Assembly (NCBI GenBank): GCA_964291275.2
Contig: OZ219800.1
Span: forward strand, 1,201,144-1,265,143
DNA from: Bin80 sp964291275
GTDB lineage: Bacteria; Bacteroidota; Rhodothermia; Rhodothermales; Bin80
Direction: 5' to 3'
Length of the DNA stretch: 64,000 nt
Part shown: one piece after another, positions 8,489-18,193 of the stretch
Numbering within the stretch: position 1 is the stretch's first letter
Layout: each line of letters starts with the position of its first letter
Notes under the pieces: model-generated
Told to the model about the DNA's origin: nothing
The model's database searches: none
The model's input: the letters and a program-made list of their open reading frames with translations, nothing else
Position numbers and translations under genes: made by a program

Positions 8489-11400
8489 TCAGTCAGAGTG
8501 TCCACGACGAAGCAAGAAGCCCATGCGATGATGCAGCATCATGAGGGCCGGCACCAGCATCATCAGGATTACCGTGGCAAACAGCACACCAATACCGAGG
8601 CTTACTGCCATCGGAATGAGGAATTGTGCCTGCGTACTCTGCTCAAGGATAAGTGGGAGCACTCCCAAGAACGTTGTTACTGACGTAAGCAGGATTGGCC
8701 GAAAACGCACTTTTCCCCCTTCCCAAATTGCCTCCTCCATAGACATCCCCGCCCGACTCCTTTTGTTAATGTAATCAATCAGCACCAGCGAATCATTAAT
8801 TACAATTCCGCTTAGCGCAACAATTCCCCACAGGCTGAGCGTACTCAGGCTCAGACCCATAAAAATATGTCCAATCAGAGCGCCAACAAATCCAAATGGA
8901 ACTATGGCTAGGATGATAAATGGTTGAACATAGGAACGAAAAGGAATTGCCAAAAGTGCATACATCACAAACAAAGCAATAATAAAACCTCTGGCAAGCG
9001 CATCCATAGCATCCGCTTGCTGGCGCTGCTCGCCTTCGAAACTCACGCGGAATCCCGGAATTTCCCCCTGCATCTCCGGGATGATTGTTGACTCCAAACG
9101 GTCCAAGACTTCGTTTAATGTGGCCTCTTCTTCGTTTACATCTGCAGATATCGTGATCACACGCCGACGGTCACGCCGATAAATACTGGCCGGACCAGTA
9201 CCAAAGCTCACTTCGGCAACTTCGCTGAGAGGGACCTCAGCTCCGGCGGGCGTACGGATACGGAGGCGCTTCAGGTCCTCTGGGCTGTTGCGTTCCTCCT
9301 CCGGCAAACGAGTCATCACACGAACGTCGTCTCTTCCTCTTTGAATGCGCAAAGCTTCAGCACCAAAAAAGGCATTGCGCACCTGCTGTGCCATATCTTC
9401 AAACGTCAGACCAAGAGAGCGTGACTCTGGAAGTAGTTCTAACTGAACCTCACGTTTCCCTCGGTCCCGATCGTCGTCAATATTGGAGACCCCCGAAATA
9501 CTCGTGAGTTCATCCCGGAAGCGTATCGCTGCCTCCTCCAATACCTGCGGAGTAGACGCGGTCAGTTCAGCCCGGATGCTACTTCCAAGAGATATAAGTG
9601 AGGCTTGGAATACAAGGGAGCTTACACCAGGAATTTCGCCCACTTTATCCCGCCATATCTCCTCGAACCTGAGTGCAGGAAACTTCCGTGTCTCGGCACT
9701 TGTCAGTTCAAAACTGACCTCGCCCAGGTGGGGCTGGACAATGAGATGTTGATCGGCCGACATCGGCTCCAACATAAGAGAGGGCTGGTCACCGACCACG
9801 GTCATCGTATTCGTTACCACAGGCGAATGATTCTCTGGGAGACTGGCTTGTAATTCGGCAGCAGCCTCATGACCCTGTGCTTCCAGCAATTCGGCAATCT
9901 GCTGCATCCGTTCAGCAGTAGTGCCTGGCGGCATTTCGATGCGAGCCGTTACAACTTCGCCTTCAATCTCAGGAAGAAAAACAAACTGGATCAATCCACT
10001 ACCCACAATTGTGAGAGACAAACCAATCAGGATCACAGAACTGACCAGCACTAGAATGTAACGGCGGGTGGTAAACCGCAGTACGCGATCTAACGGACCA
10101 TGTGTGAAGCGTTCCAAGGCCCGCGTCGTAGCAGACTGAATGAGATTCAGTCGTCGAGCTATCCTGCCAGAACTCTTCTTCCTTTTCATGTGCGATAGAT
10201 GCGCAGGCAGGATGAAGAGTGATTCGATCAGAGAAAAGACCAGAACTGTGATCGCAACCGTCGGAATAGAGGCCATTAACTTGCCAATGGCCCCCGGGAC
10301 AAACAGCATTGGCGAAAATGCAGCAATGGTCGTTAAGACTGCAAAGGTCACGGGAATGCAAAGACGCTGGGCCCCTTGAACCGCAGCTCGTATCGGGGGT
10401 ACCCCACGCTCCTGCTCTCTGAATATGCTTTCTCCGATGACAATCGCATCATCAACCACAATACCAATTGCAATGATGAAGGCAAACAAAGAGGTCATAT
10501 CAATGGAGACTCCAAGAAAAGCCATGACCGAAAACGTGCCGATAAAGCACACCAACAGTCCAAAGGAAGTCCATAATGCCAATTGAAGATTCATAGAGAG
10601 GACAAGAGCCAAAGTCACCAGTATGAAACCCGCAATTCCATTCCTAATCAACAGATTGAGACGGCTTTCGAGGTAATAGTGTTCGTTCCGCCACGTATCC
10701 ACGGAGATTCCCTCAGGCAACTGAGAGCGGAGGTCAGTCAAGTACGCTTCGGTGGCTTCAGCGATATCCGAAACCCGCTCGTCCCCGGAACGGGAAACCG
10801 AGACCAACACCGCCGGCTGTCCTCCAAATCGCGCAATCAAGTTATCCTCCTTAAATCCATCTGTTACCGTGGCGAGATCACTTAGGCGAACACTTGCACC
10901 CGTCGGACTTGCCAGAACGATTATCTCCTCAAAATCTCTTGCAGTGTACCTCTGTCCTTTTGAACGAACCAGAATCTCTTCACTTCGGGTCTCTAGGCTA
11001 CCTCCAGGCAGATCCAGACTCCCACGTCCTACAGCAGCCGCTATGTCAGATAGACGTAGTCCATAGGCAGCCAACGTATTCTCGGAGACTTCAATTGATA
11101 TCTCGTAGTCTCGCACTCCCGTCAAGCGCACAAAGGAAATTTCGTCAAGCGCTGTCAGGTCATCCTTGACCTGTTCCGCCAGCGCCTTGAATGTGTGCTC
11201 ACTGGCATCCCCGTAAATGGCGATCTGGAGCACATTTCTGCGGTTGGTCAACTCCCGCACAACCGGGCGCTCCACTTCGGCGGGAAATGTATTGATGCGA
11301 TCCACACCACTCTTGATATCATTGAGCGCCTTGTCAACATCTGCGCCCAACTTGAGGCTTGCGGTCACCACTCCTACATTTTCTGCTGCAACCGACGAGA

Positions 11401-11641
11401 TTTGATCAATGCCATCAATCCCTTCAATAGCCTCTTCAATGCGTCGCACGACTCCGTCTTCTACTTCTTCCGGGGAAGCACCGAGATAATCCGTCCGAAT
11501 TTCGACGGATTCAAGACTGGCCTCCTGAAAAATCTCCTGCGGAATCCTAGACACGTTCAGGAGTCCGAGGAACAGAATCAGCAACATCAGCAGGTTCGCT
11601 GCGACACTGTTCTGTGCCATATATGCAATGGCTTTTTTCAT
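8489..11641 (-). CDS. RND efflux transporter, permease subunit
   Basis: A 1050-residue inner-membrane pump of the AcrB/MdtB-like RND superfamily that exchanges protons for substrates and exports them through a tripartite channel. The first transmembrane helix lies at about residues 10-30 and is followed by a large periplasmic loop (about 40-330). A block of helices includes AFIIAIGIVVDDAIVIGE, where the paired Asp residues of TM4 form the proton relay. A second periplasmic loop and closing helices follow. Length and duplicated architecture match full-length pumps. It is the last gene of a three-gene operon, 12 bases after the adaptor gene. The substrate cannot be told from sequence; drug, solvent or lipid-like compounds are all possible. 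No linked regulator was seen. Confidence 0.92.
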   Translation of the reverse strand: MKKAIAYMAQNSVAANLLMLLILFLGLLNVSRIPQEIFQEASLESVEIRTDYLGASPEEVEDGVVRRIEEAIEGIDGIDQISSVAAENVGVVTASLKLGADVDKALNDIKSGVDRINTFPAEVERPVVRELTNRRNVLQIAIYGDASEHTFKALAEQVKDDLTALDEISFVRLTGVRDYEISIEVSENTLAAYGLRLSDIAAAVGRGSLDLPGGSLETRSEEILVRSKGQRYTARDFEEIIVLASPTGASVRLSDLATVTDGFKEDNLIARFGGQPAVLVSVSRSGDERVSDIAEATEAYLTDLRSQLPEGISVDTWRNEHYYLESRLNLLIRNGIAGFILVTLALVLSMNLQLALWTSFGLLVCFIGTFSVMAFLGVSIDMTSLFAFIIAIGIVVDDAIVIGESIFREQERGVPPIRAAVQGAQRLCIPVTFAVLTTIAAFSPMLFVPGAIGKLMASIPTVAITVLVFSLIESLFILPAHLSHMKRKKSSGRIARRLNLIQSATTRALERFTHGPLDRVLRFTTRRYILVLVSSVILIGLSLTIVGSGLIQFVFLPEIEGEVVTARIEMPPGTTAERMQQIAELLEAQGHEAAAELQASLPENHSPVVTNTMTVVGDQPSLMLEPMSADQHLIVQPHLGEVSFELTSAETRKFPALRFEEIWRDKVGEIPGVSSLVFQASLISLGSSIRAELTASTPQVLEEAAIRFRDELTSISGVSNIDDDRDRGKREVQLELLPESRSLGLTFEDMAQQVRNAFFGAEALRIQRGRDDVRVMTRLPEEERNSPEDLKRLRIRTPAGAEVPLSEVAEVSFGTGPASIYRRDRRRVITISADVNEEEATLNEVLDRLESTIIPEMQGEIPGFRVSFEGEQRQQADAMDALARGFIIALFVMYALLAIPFRSYVQPFIILAIVPFGFVGALIGHIFMGLSLSTLSLWGIVALSGIVINDSLVLIDYINKRSRAGMSMEEAIWEGGKVRFRPILLTSVTTFLGVLPLILEQSTQAQFLIPMAVSLGIGVLFATVILMMLVPALMMLHHRMGFLLRRGHSD

Positions 11642-11653
11642 ATCGGTAAGCTC

Positions 11654-12832
11654 CTACTTCTCTACCCCAGCCCGTACGCGCATACCGTCAGTTACGACAT
11701 TCAGCATATTGGTCACGACCGAGTCCCTCTCCGTGACTCCACTCAGAACATAGACGGTATCCTCCACTTCTTGAATAACTTCAACGGGTTGCCCATACAG
11801 GCGGCCCCCACGAACCACCCAAACCTCACCCGCTTCCTTGAGGGCTTCGCGGGGCAACATGTAGTATTGATCAAAGTGCCGGCCTTCCAGATATGCCGTA
11901 ACGAACGTACCCACCAAAAGAGGTGGACGCACATTACTCCTCTCATATGGCCTCTGCACACGAACGATCACATTCAGGGTTCGCGTCAACTCAGACAGAG
12001 CACCTTCCGTGCGATGAACGACCCCCATCCATTCATGCTCGGCACCAGCATAACGGGCAATAAGTCTTGCACGTGTAGAGGGGGATTCACGACCGAGTAA
12101 GTCTCCCAACAAGGTCAAATCACGACCTGAAACGGACACGCTGATCTCGACCGCATCCGTCCCGTAATAAGAACCGATCATATGCCCTGACCCAACAAAC
12201 TGCCCAAGCCCTGCACCCTTGGTTCGTAATCGTCCATTATACGGTGCAACGACTCTTGTCCTGCTCAGACGCATCTCAGCATCGCGAAGGCGTGCCTGAG
12301 CACTCTGAAGCTGTGCAACCGCAACCTTCCAATGCGGCTCCTTGAAGACAAGACTCCCGAGCTCAGTGCTGTCGGCCGGCCTATGCACACCTGTCCGGCT
12401 CTCCAGAAGCCTCCATTCCTGCTTTGAAATTGCCATCTCTTCTTCGGCCCTGAGCAAATCGAACTGTCGCTGAACTACCTCGGCTCGGGCAACGACGACC
12501 GCGTTGGCGTAATCAGTCGAATCAATCCTGAGCATCTCTTGACCCTGACGGAAAGAGCCGCCAGTAACGAACTCCTCTGCCACCCAGGTGATCTTTCCCC
12601 CAACTTCAGCTACAAGGGCCACTTCCTGCAGCGGTCGAACCGTTCCATTCCCCAGTATCTTGACACGTCCATCTTGCGACTTAGGTACAACCGTGGTGAC
12701 AATAGGAACGGCCTGATTCGGCGTAGTTTCTGGAGAACTATTGCGTGGCCTCGGCAACATCATGGCCAAAACTATGACGCATGCAACAACGACGACAGTA
12801 CCGACAACAAATACGAGTCTTCCTCGCTTCAT
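11654..12832 (-). CDS. RND efflux periplasmic adaptor (membrane fusion protein)
   Basis: A 392-residue HlyD/AcrA-type adaptor linking the pump (8489-11641) to the outer-membrane factor (12872-14347). The N-terminus has a membrane anchor (VVGTVVVVACVIVLAMML, residues about 8-27). A half-lipoyl motif follows (ALVAEVGGKITWV), then a predicted helical hairpin around residues 110-190 rich in Ala, Glu, Gln and Arg, the returning lipoyl half (RVVAPYNGRL) and beta-barrel domains. The order, lengths and 12-base spacing to the pump gene support one transcript with it. The anchor suggests that it stays attached to the inner membrane. Confidence 0.9.
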   Translation of the reverse strand: MKRGRLVFVVGTVVVVACVIVLAMMLPRPRNSSPETTPNQAVPIVTTVVPKSQDGRVKILGNGTVRPLQEVALVAEVGGKITWVAEEFVTGGSFRQGQEMLRIDSTDYANAVVVARAEVVQRQFDLLRAEEEMAISKQEWRLLESRTGVHRPADSTELGSLVFKEPHWKVAVAQLQSAQARLRDAEMRLSRTRVVAPYNGRLRTKGAGLGQFVGSGHMIGSYYGTDAVEISVSVSGRDLTLLGDLLGRESPSTRARLIARYAGAEHEWMGVVHRTEGALSELTRTLNVIVRVQRPYERSNVRPPLLVGTFVTAYLEGRHFDQYYMLPREALKEAGEVWVVRGGRLYGQPVEVIQEVEDTVYVLSGVTERDSVVTNMLNVVTDGMRVRAGVEK

Positions 12833-12871
12833 GATCGCGAAATATACTTGAACAGCGACATCAACGGAAAT

Positions 12872-14347
12872 CTACGGTGTCCCATGATCAAATTGTGATG
12901 CTCCGTGAATCCAAAGCCCACCAAGGGACCTGTGTACTGCTAAACGAGCCTCGGCCAAGGCGCGATGCGATTCCGTTAATGCCATTTCCGTCAAAGTACG
13001 ATTGCGCCGGGCATCTAGAAATCCCAAATAGTCGCTTGTACCATGAGAATAGCGAAGTTCTTGAATACGAACCCTCTCAAGAGCAGAGGCACTGGCGGCT
13101 AATAGGGATGCATGCCGCTCCTTTAACTTACCATAGTTAATCAGTGCGGCTTCCACATCCCGGAAGGCCATGAGCACGGTCTTCTCATATTGAGCAGACA
13201 ATTGCTCGTACTGAGCCCAGGCTACCCTGATGTTGGCCCGAATCCTACCGGCATTGAATATAGGAGCAGTCAGACCGGAGCTAAAAAGCCAAAATTTCTG
13301 ACCGGTCTGTACGATATCGGACAGCACACTACTTTGTGTGCCGGCTGCACCAGTCAATGAAAAACTGGGAAACTGAGCAGCGCGTGCTACTCCGATGCGC
13401 TCACGAGCGGCTTCTAAACGCTGAAATGCGGCAACCACATCCGGCCTTTCCTGCAGTAACTCTGAAGGTAGACCGCTCGGTATTTCCTCTGAAGCATACG
13501 TGTAGGCACTTTCTGGCACCATCATGGAATCCATCGGGACTCGGTAGTGCCCTAGAAGTAGGGCGAGTCGCCCCTGGGCCGCCTCCAGCTGGATTTCGAT
13601 CATGGGCATATCTGCTTTTGTAGCCTCAAGCTCCTGCTGGGCGGCGTAATATTCAAGGGAGGAGGCTAAACCTCGTTCATATCGATCAGACATGATCTGG
13701 GCACGTTCCGCGAGAATATCCACATTTTCGCGCGTCAGTGCAAGGTTGCGCTGACGCGCGGCAATCTCAAAATATGTAGCAACCGTCTCACCGATGACAC
13801 CTAAGAGTATCGTACGAACATCGGATTGAGTAGCAAAAAACTCCCGCAGCGCTGCCCGTTTCGCTCCCCGCACTCGCCCCCAAAAGTCTATTTCATAGGT
13901 AAAGCCAAGGGAGGCGCTATAGGTGGTAAATTCGAAACGATCGGGGAAGTCGGGCCCCCCGGGTATGTTGAGACGATCCCCTAACTGCCCTCCTATGCCC
14001 GTATTGGAGGGCGTATCCTGCTGATCTCTTCTTGCAGCCAGTTCCATTGCCGGAAACTGCTCGGCCCGGACCATACGAAATTGGTTTTGTAGTTCCGCCA
14101 CTCGAGCCACAGCAACGCGCAGGTCCAGATTACGTGCAATGACAGAATCGACTAACTGGTTCAGATACGGATCACCAAAGCCGTGCCACCAGTAATGCTG
14201 CGCATCCCTTTCGGCAAGCGTAGCAACCTCAAATTGTTCTGGAAGCGCCGACACCGGATCCTCCAAGCGTGGAGCCATTGAGCACCCGGAAAGAATCACT
14301 CCGGCAAGTAAACCCATCGCAAAAAAAGAGCATATGCGTCGGGACAT
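12872..14347 (-). CDS. TolC/NodT-type outer-membrane efflux lipoprotein
   Basis: A 491-residue outer-membrane factor that forms the exit duct of the tripartite efflux system. The ATG at 14347 gives a lipoprotein signal (MSRRICSFFAMG to LSGC, Cys at about 22). The open frame extends 79 codons further upstream, but that part has no signal-like or family-like sequence. The mature protein begins with the NodT-type stretch (PVSALPEQF, then YWWHGFGDPYLNQLV) and contains two coiled-coil-rich OEP repeats (about 100-290 and 310-480), with YEIDFWGRVRGAKRAA typical of the family. It is the first gene of the operon, with 39 bases to the adaptor gene. Confidence 0.9.
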   Translation of the reverse strand: MSRRICSFFAMGLLAGVILSGCSMAPRLEDPVSALPEQFEVATLAERDAQHYWWHGFGDPYLNQLVDSVIARNLDLRVAVARVAELQNQFRMVRAEQFPAMELAARRDQQDTPSNTGIGGQLGDRLNIPGGPDFPDRFEFTTYSASLGFTYEIDFWGRVRGAKRAALREFFATQSDVRTILLGVIGETVATYFEIAARQRNLALTRENVDILAERAQIMSDRYERGLASSLEYYAAQQELEATKADMPMIEIQLEAAQGRLALLLGHYRVPMDSMMVPESAYTYASEEIPSGLPSELLQERPDVVAAFQRLEAARERIGVARAAQFPSFSLTGAAGTQSSVLSDIVQTGQKFWLFSSGLTAPIFNAGRIRANIRVAWAQYEQLSAQYEKTVLMAFRDVEAALINYGKLKERHASLLAASASALERVRIQELRYSHGTSDYLGFLDARRNRTLTEMALTESHRALAEARLAVHRSLGGLWIHGASQFDHGTP

Positions 14348-14758
14348 GGTTGCCCTACCAAAAAATGTATCTCCCGTTCGTGATGGAGATGAGGAAAACG
14401 AATTGACCACATCTCTGAGTACCATACCTACCTCCAGTGTTTCAGCAATGCGAGTATCCGTACAAATCCTCACTGTTGAAGAAATCTGATAGCGTCTAAC
14501 TGATCGGGGGCTGGTGCCAATAAATGCAGGTCGTGCGCTGCCGTACAAGTAAATGCCTCCTCTATGCATATGCTCGCAGAACAATCAGTGACTTGGAACT
14601 GGAGAACCGCAATCGCCGCTGAAGACAGGAGATCCAGACGGGCGTTCAATTTTAGCCCTTGTTCACCTTTACCTCAAGCGTAAAATAACGATAATATGGG
14701 GAATGTCAATACTGGAGCTTTATACACATGATCGGATTAGTAAGAATAAACCAGTAGA
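14348..14758. other. upstream region of the efflux operon; no gene seen
   Basis: About 410 bases that should hold the promoter of the minus-strand efflux operon. I see no coding frame on either strand and no TetR- or MarR-type regulator gene. No confident operator was identified. Confidence 0.4.
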
Positions 14759-15030
14759 ATCCCACGACCAAAATCATTTTCTGGCAAGCAATACTTAGTG
14801 CTTCCCAGAGATATAAATATTGGTCGGTTTAGCGTGTTTCTGTAGGGTTTTTTGGTGGCTTTTGGCCGTATTTCGGCCCATACGGTCTGGTTTTAGCATC
14901 TGGGGACCCTCTTAACCTCGGAGCTTATTCTGGCAAATGTTGCGCTGCATCTGGGTAATTCGGGGATGATTTGGGCATCATTCCCGGGACTTCCCGTAAA
15001 TTGGGCCTTTATTCGGGCTATTTATCCTTG
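14759..15030. mobile_element. two abutting ends of ISNCY-like elements (relics)
   Basis: Positions 14759-14790 are the inverse of the left end of the ISNCY-like element at 1999: TGCTTGCCAGAAAATGATTT and a further dozen bases are identical. A second, more diverged end starts head to head at 14797 (AGTGCTTCCCAGAGATATAA). It is followed by about 230 bases of G/T-rich non-coding DNA resembling the region between the left end and the transposase start in the intact copy. No transposase remains on either side. These are probably leftovers of two insertions and a deletion, and they border the GC-rich mpaB-like segment. Confidence 0.55.
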
Positions 15031-15184
15031 CCTGAATACACAGAGCCAACTCAAATACGCCGAGATCAAGCCACTACCCCCTCGAATTGATGCTTCAGAC
15101 AAACGCAAACCATGGCCATAACGCCCTTGACTCGGCTGAGATAGGTATTTTATAGCAGAAACCACATAATCCCCCAGAGTCCCA

Positions 15185-16356
15185 ATGCCCGAAGGCACGT
15201 TGAACGGAATCCCTTCCGCGTACATCGAAGGCCATGCCAGAGCTGCTGCAATCGACAAGAGGCTCGCCGACATCTACGTTCGGCACACCCGCATCGGCGA
15301 TCCCCTAGCTGACGCGGCGACAAGGGACCTTAGCGCGCTGTCGCGAGGGGAGGCAGCGCGGTTCATCAAGGCTGGCATGAATCAGAACGAGAGTATTTTT
15401 TGCAAGGCGCCGAAGTCGCTACGCGATGTTTTCGCCGAACCTGAGCCGCCTTGGCTCGACCATGAGGTCTTCCGGCTGGGCTCCCGTGTCTTCCTGAATA
15501 ATGTCGTCAACGTCTTCGCTGCATTCGTTGCCGGGACACTGATTGACGGCTTCTCAACGCTAATCAGCGAGTCCTTTGTCCAGACGGGGCGCATCTTCGA
15601 ATATGGCGTCAGGCGACTTAGACAGAACAACCGGCACCAGGTGGAGATATTCTGGCCGGGCGGGATGCAACGGGACGGCGACGGTTGGAAGCTGTCGGTC
15701 CGAATTCGGTTAGTCCATGCGCAGGTCCGCTATCTGCTGAGCCAGTCCCCGGAATGGGATTTCAATAGCTACGGGCACCGATCAGTGCCGCCCACATGGG
15801 CTTTGCGACCGCCTGTTTCTCCGCGCGGACACTGAAGCACTCGGAAACCTTGGGCTCGATCTATTCTAAGGAGGAGCGGGAGAGCTTCTGCGCCGTATGG
15901 CGCTACGCCGGACATCTCATGGGCGTTCCCGACGACATCCTCTACACCGACGAAGACGATGCTCTGAGGTGGTTCTCCATCGGGTCTGCCTGCGAGCCGG
16001 CACCCAGCGACAGCGCCGTGATCATGACCCATGCACTCATCAGGTCCGCGCCCCTGGTCGCGGGGATCACGGATCCAGCCGAGCGGACGAAGATGATCAA
16101 GAGGACCATCTACCCCGTCACCCGCTTGCTGGTCGGCGAGGACCTCGCGGACCAGCTGAAGATCCCAGGGCATGGAATGCTCAAGATGTGGCTCGCGCTG
16201 TTCAAGTTCCGCCTGAACATCACGGTCGGCAAACTCCTGCGGCCAAGCGACCACGGACTGGCGGCGGCCTTCGGTGCGTCGATGTACGAAAACGCGGGAG
16301 GCCTGCGCTACGACATACCCGACCATGTGCACGCCGATCAATCCTCGCATTGGTAG
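15185..16356 (+). pseudogene. MpaB/DUF2236-family oxygenase gene with one frameshift
   Basis: Two overlapping frames encode one protein of about 390 residues. The first carries VRIRLVHAQVRYLLSQS up to EWDFNSYG; the second resumes APISAAHMGFATACFSART. The break is at the GGG run 15773-15775, where adding one G restores the frame, so a single-base deletion or a sequencing error is likely. The family (latex-clearing protein Lcp/MpaB type, haem-dependent oxygenases) has conserved His residues of the kind seen in LVHAQVR and AAHMGF. Base composition is clearly GC-richer than the neighbours on both sides, and the segment is bounded on the left by IS relics, suggesting horizontal acquisition. The start at 15185 (ATG) is the first in frame; the true N-terminus may be missing. 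Substrate unknown. Confidence 0.7.
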
Positions 16357-16584
16357 CCGCCCTCGTGGGAGTGCTCGCGCTCTGGCTGTCGGTTCTGGCG
16401 TGTGGGGCCGTCATGGAGTACAACGCCTCGATGAAGTTGGTGCGGGAGACCTGGCGGACGGCTCGGAGACACCCGCCGATCATTTCGATGATCTGCCCCC
16501 TCAACTTTCTTACTAGTGACCCCTTACCAAGAAGCGTTGGTGACACGCTAACCCAAGTTTAATTGATTCTTCAATCCTCCGACT
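16357..16584. other. GC-rich tail of the mpaB island; possible membrane-protein fragment
   Basis: In the +3 frame from about 16330 the sequence reads LALVAALVGVLALWLSVLAC followed by a basic segment, ending at a stop near 16562. It looks like the start or remnant of a single-span membrane protein but has no clear start codon or family. Base composition returns to normal near 16500, so the right border of the foreign segment probably lies there. Confidence 0.3.
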
Positions 16585-17700
16585 TCATGAGAAGTCTGAG
16601 TGAGGTGAGACGAGGGGAAGGTTGCGGCCAAGCCAAAAGAAAAGAGCTTTCAAAGCAAAATCGAAGCGTGCCAACCCACTGGTGGAGGCAACAACTGCTT
16701 TGACTGTACGCCGAGAAATTTTGACTTCCTGACCACTTTTGAATGTAGGCGTATTGTAAATGCGTCGCAAAGTTGGAAGGGCCATCCCGAGTGCCCATAA
16801 GCAAAAACGACGGATTCCAGTTTCGTGTGAGGGGATCAGAAGAATATATTTTAGAGCATTATTGAGGTGATGCTTTGTAATTCCAATGAGCGTGTTCAAA
16901 CCCTGAATAAATCTTGGATCAGTCTTCTCTCGAGATAAACTGTTCAGATCAAAGTCGTAGTGAAGAAAGATATTTCGCGGCAACCAGCATACGCCACGCT
17001 TATGATCTTCCCACATGTCTTTAAGAATATTCGTCATTTGAAGACCTTGCCCAAAAGAGGAAGCCAATGCCAAGAGCTCTTCTTTCCTCGCATCGATCTC
17101 GTCGGAGTAATCACAGAAAAGTTCTGTCAACATTTCCCCTACAACTCCCGCAACGTAGTAGCAGTAGTTGTTGAAATGCTCAAGGTCACTTAACCCTTCC
17201 AGGGTTGCGCCTTCTTGGAATTTCGTCATGCCATTGGCCATGATATTTACACAGCACTGGAGTATTTGCTGCTGAGACTCTGAAAAACTCTGGGTGATTC
17301 TGATGACTCTGGGTGTGTTGACGATAAGATCCTGCTCGTGAATGGTTGCCGAAAGATTGAGTAGACTATCAAGATCTTGTGCAAATTCATGAGCGTCGTG
17401 ACTGCCTTGAACAACTCTGATCCAACGCTCACAGAACTCACGTTTTTGTAGCGCCGAGAGCGCCTCTTCATCCTCAATTGTATCTGAAATCCTGCAGAGT
17501 AAGTAGGCATTACCCACCACCATTCCCAGCGGATCAGGTAACTGGGGAATGGTCAATGCAAACGTTCGCGAGACATCTTTTAGGATGTCCGTTTGGTAAG
17601 TAATATCTTCTTTTAAGTTGATTGAACTGTCAATTTGTGAATCCAGTTTTAGAGGATACATCAATTTTAGTGGGGACTCAGGGAAGTGCACCTGTAACAA
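16585..17700 (-). CDS. squalene/phytoene synthase family protein, probably squalene synthase
   Basis: A 371-residue head-to-head prenyl transferase expected to condense two farnesyl diphosphates to squalene (via presqualene diphosphate, with NADPH). Both Asp-rich magnesium sites are present: DTIEDE (73-78) and DMWEDHKRG (228-236). The substrate motif SRTFALTIPQLP (44-55) and YCYYVAGVVGEMLTELF (179-195) are also present. The YVAGVVGEMLT form and the C-terminal hydrophobic stretch favour true squalene synthase over phytoene synthase or the HpnC/HpnD route. No hopanoid or sterol genes lie next to it. The start may instead be the Met at residue 14. It stands alone, with a gap on each side. Confidence 0.85.
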   Translation of the reverse strand: MLQVHFPESPLKLMYPLKLDSQIDSSINLKEDITYQTDILKDVSRTFALTIPQLPDPLGMVVGNAYLLCRISDTIEDEEALSALQKREFCERWIRVVQGSHDAHEFAQDLDSLLNLSATIHEQDLIVNTPRVIRITQSFSESQQQILQCCVNIMANGMTKFQEGATLEGLSDLEHFNNYCYYVAGVVGEMLTELFCDYSDEIDARKEELLALASSFGQGLQMTNILKDMWEDHKRGVCWLPRNIFLHYDFDLNSLSREKTDPRFIQGLNTLIGITKHHLNNALKYILLIPSHETGIRRFCLWALGMALPTLRRIYNTPTFKSGQEVKISRRTVKAVVASTSGLARFDFALKALFFWLGRNLPLVSPHSDFS

Positions 17701-17909
17701 CTAAACTACGCACTTGATAAAACTATAACCCCACATTCCTTCCATCCTCGCTATTTAGGGGGGCTGCTCAGGAGATGAATAGCGAATTAATCGGCATTAT
17801 GCCAATGTGCTTGCATGCTTGCTGCGCGGACTCCATCCGCGCCTACGACATCTGCTGCTGTGGACTCTGCTCCTTTGGTGTCCGATCCGGCCCCCAAGAT
17901 TCATGAGGT
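17701..17909. other. non-coding region upstream of squalene synthase
   Basis: Presumed promoter region for the minus-strand squalene synthase gene. No confident motif and no coding frame were seen. Confidence 0.3.
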
Positions 17910-18060
17910 GCCGCCTGATCCTTCCAGGAAGCGTGAGCTCGAAAGCACCATCCCTATTGTGATTGTACTCTGAACAGCACCATCCAGAACAACATGTGCC
18001 GAAATTAGTGGCAGTCCCGTGACATAATCCCGCACGGACCCTGTAACAAGCACCTGCCCC
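17910..18060 (-). pseudogene. CarboxypepD_reg domain remnant
   Basis: One frame of the minus strand reads GSVRDYVTGLPLISAHVVLD (about 18040-17980). Another frame continues NRDGAFELTLPGRIR (about 17958-17915). Joined across a frameshift they give the standard beginning of a carboxypeptidase-regulatory-like domain: a 'V-D-x-x-T-G-x-P-L-x-x-A-x-V' strand followed by 'D-G-x-F-x-L-x-x-P'. Nothing of the following receptor survives, so it is a decayed fragment of a TonB receptor or DUF5686-like gene. Confidence 0.55.
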
Positions 18061-18193
18061 CAATGCCTGCTGCGTACTCACCTGGATAATGACAAGACTC
18101 AAACAGCCAGCAACCCCCGCAGGATCGACTGCCTACCTAACAGCCGGAAGCGTGCCTCTGGCATCGAGAGCAGACAGGCATACCTCGCAACAA

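Noticed and set aside
14348..14584. N-terminal extension of the outer-membrane efflux protein
   Set aside because: The 79 extra residues have no signal-like or family sequence; the lipobox fits the start at 14347.
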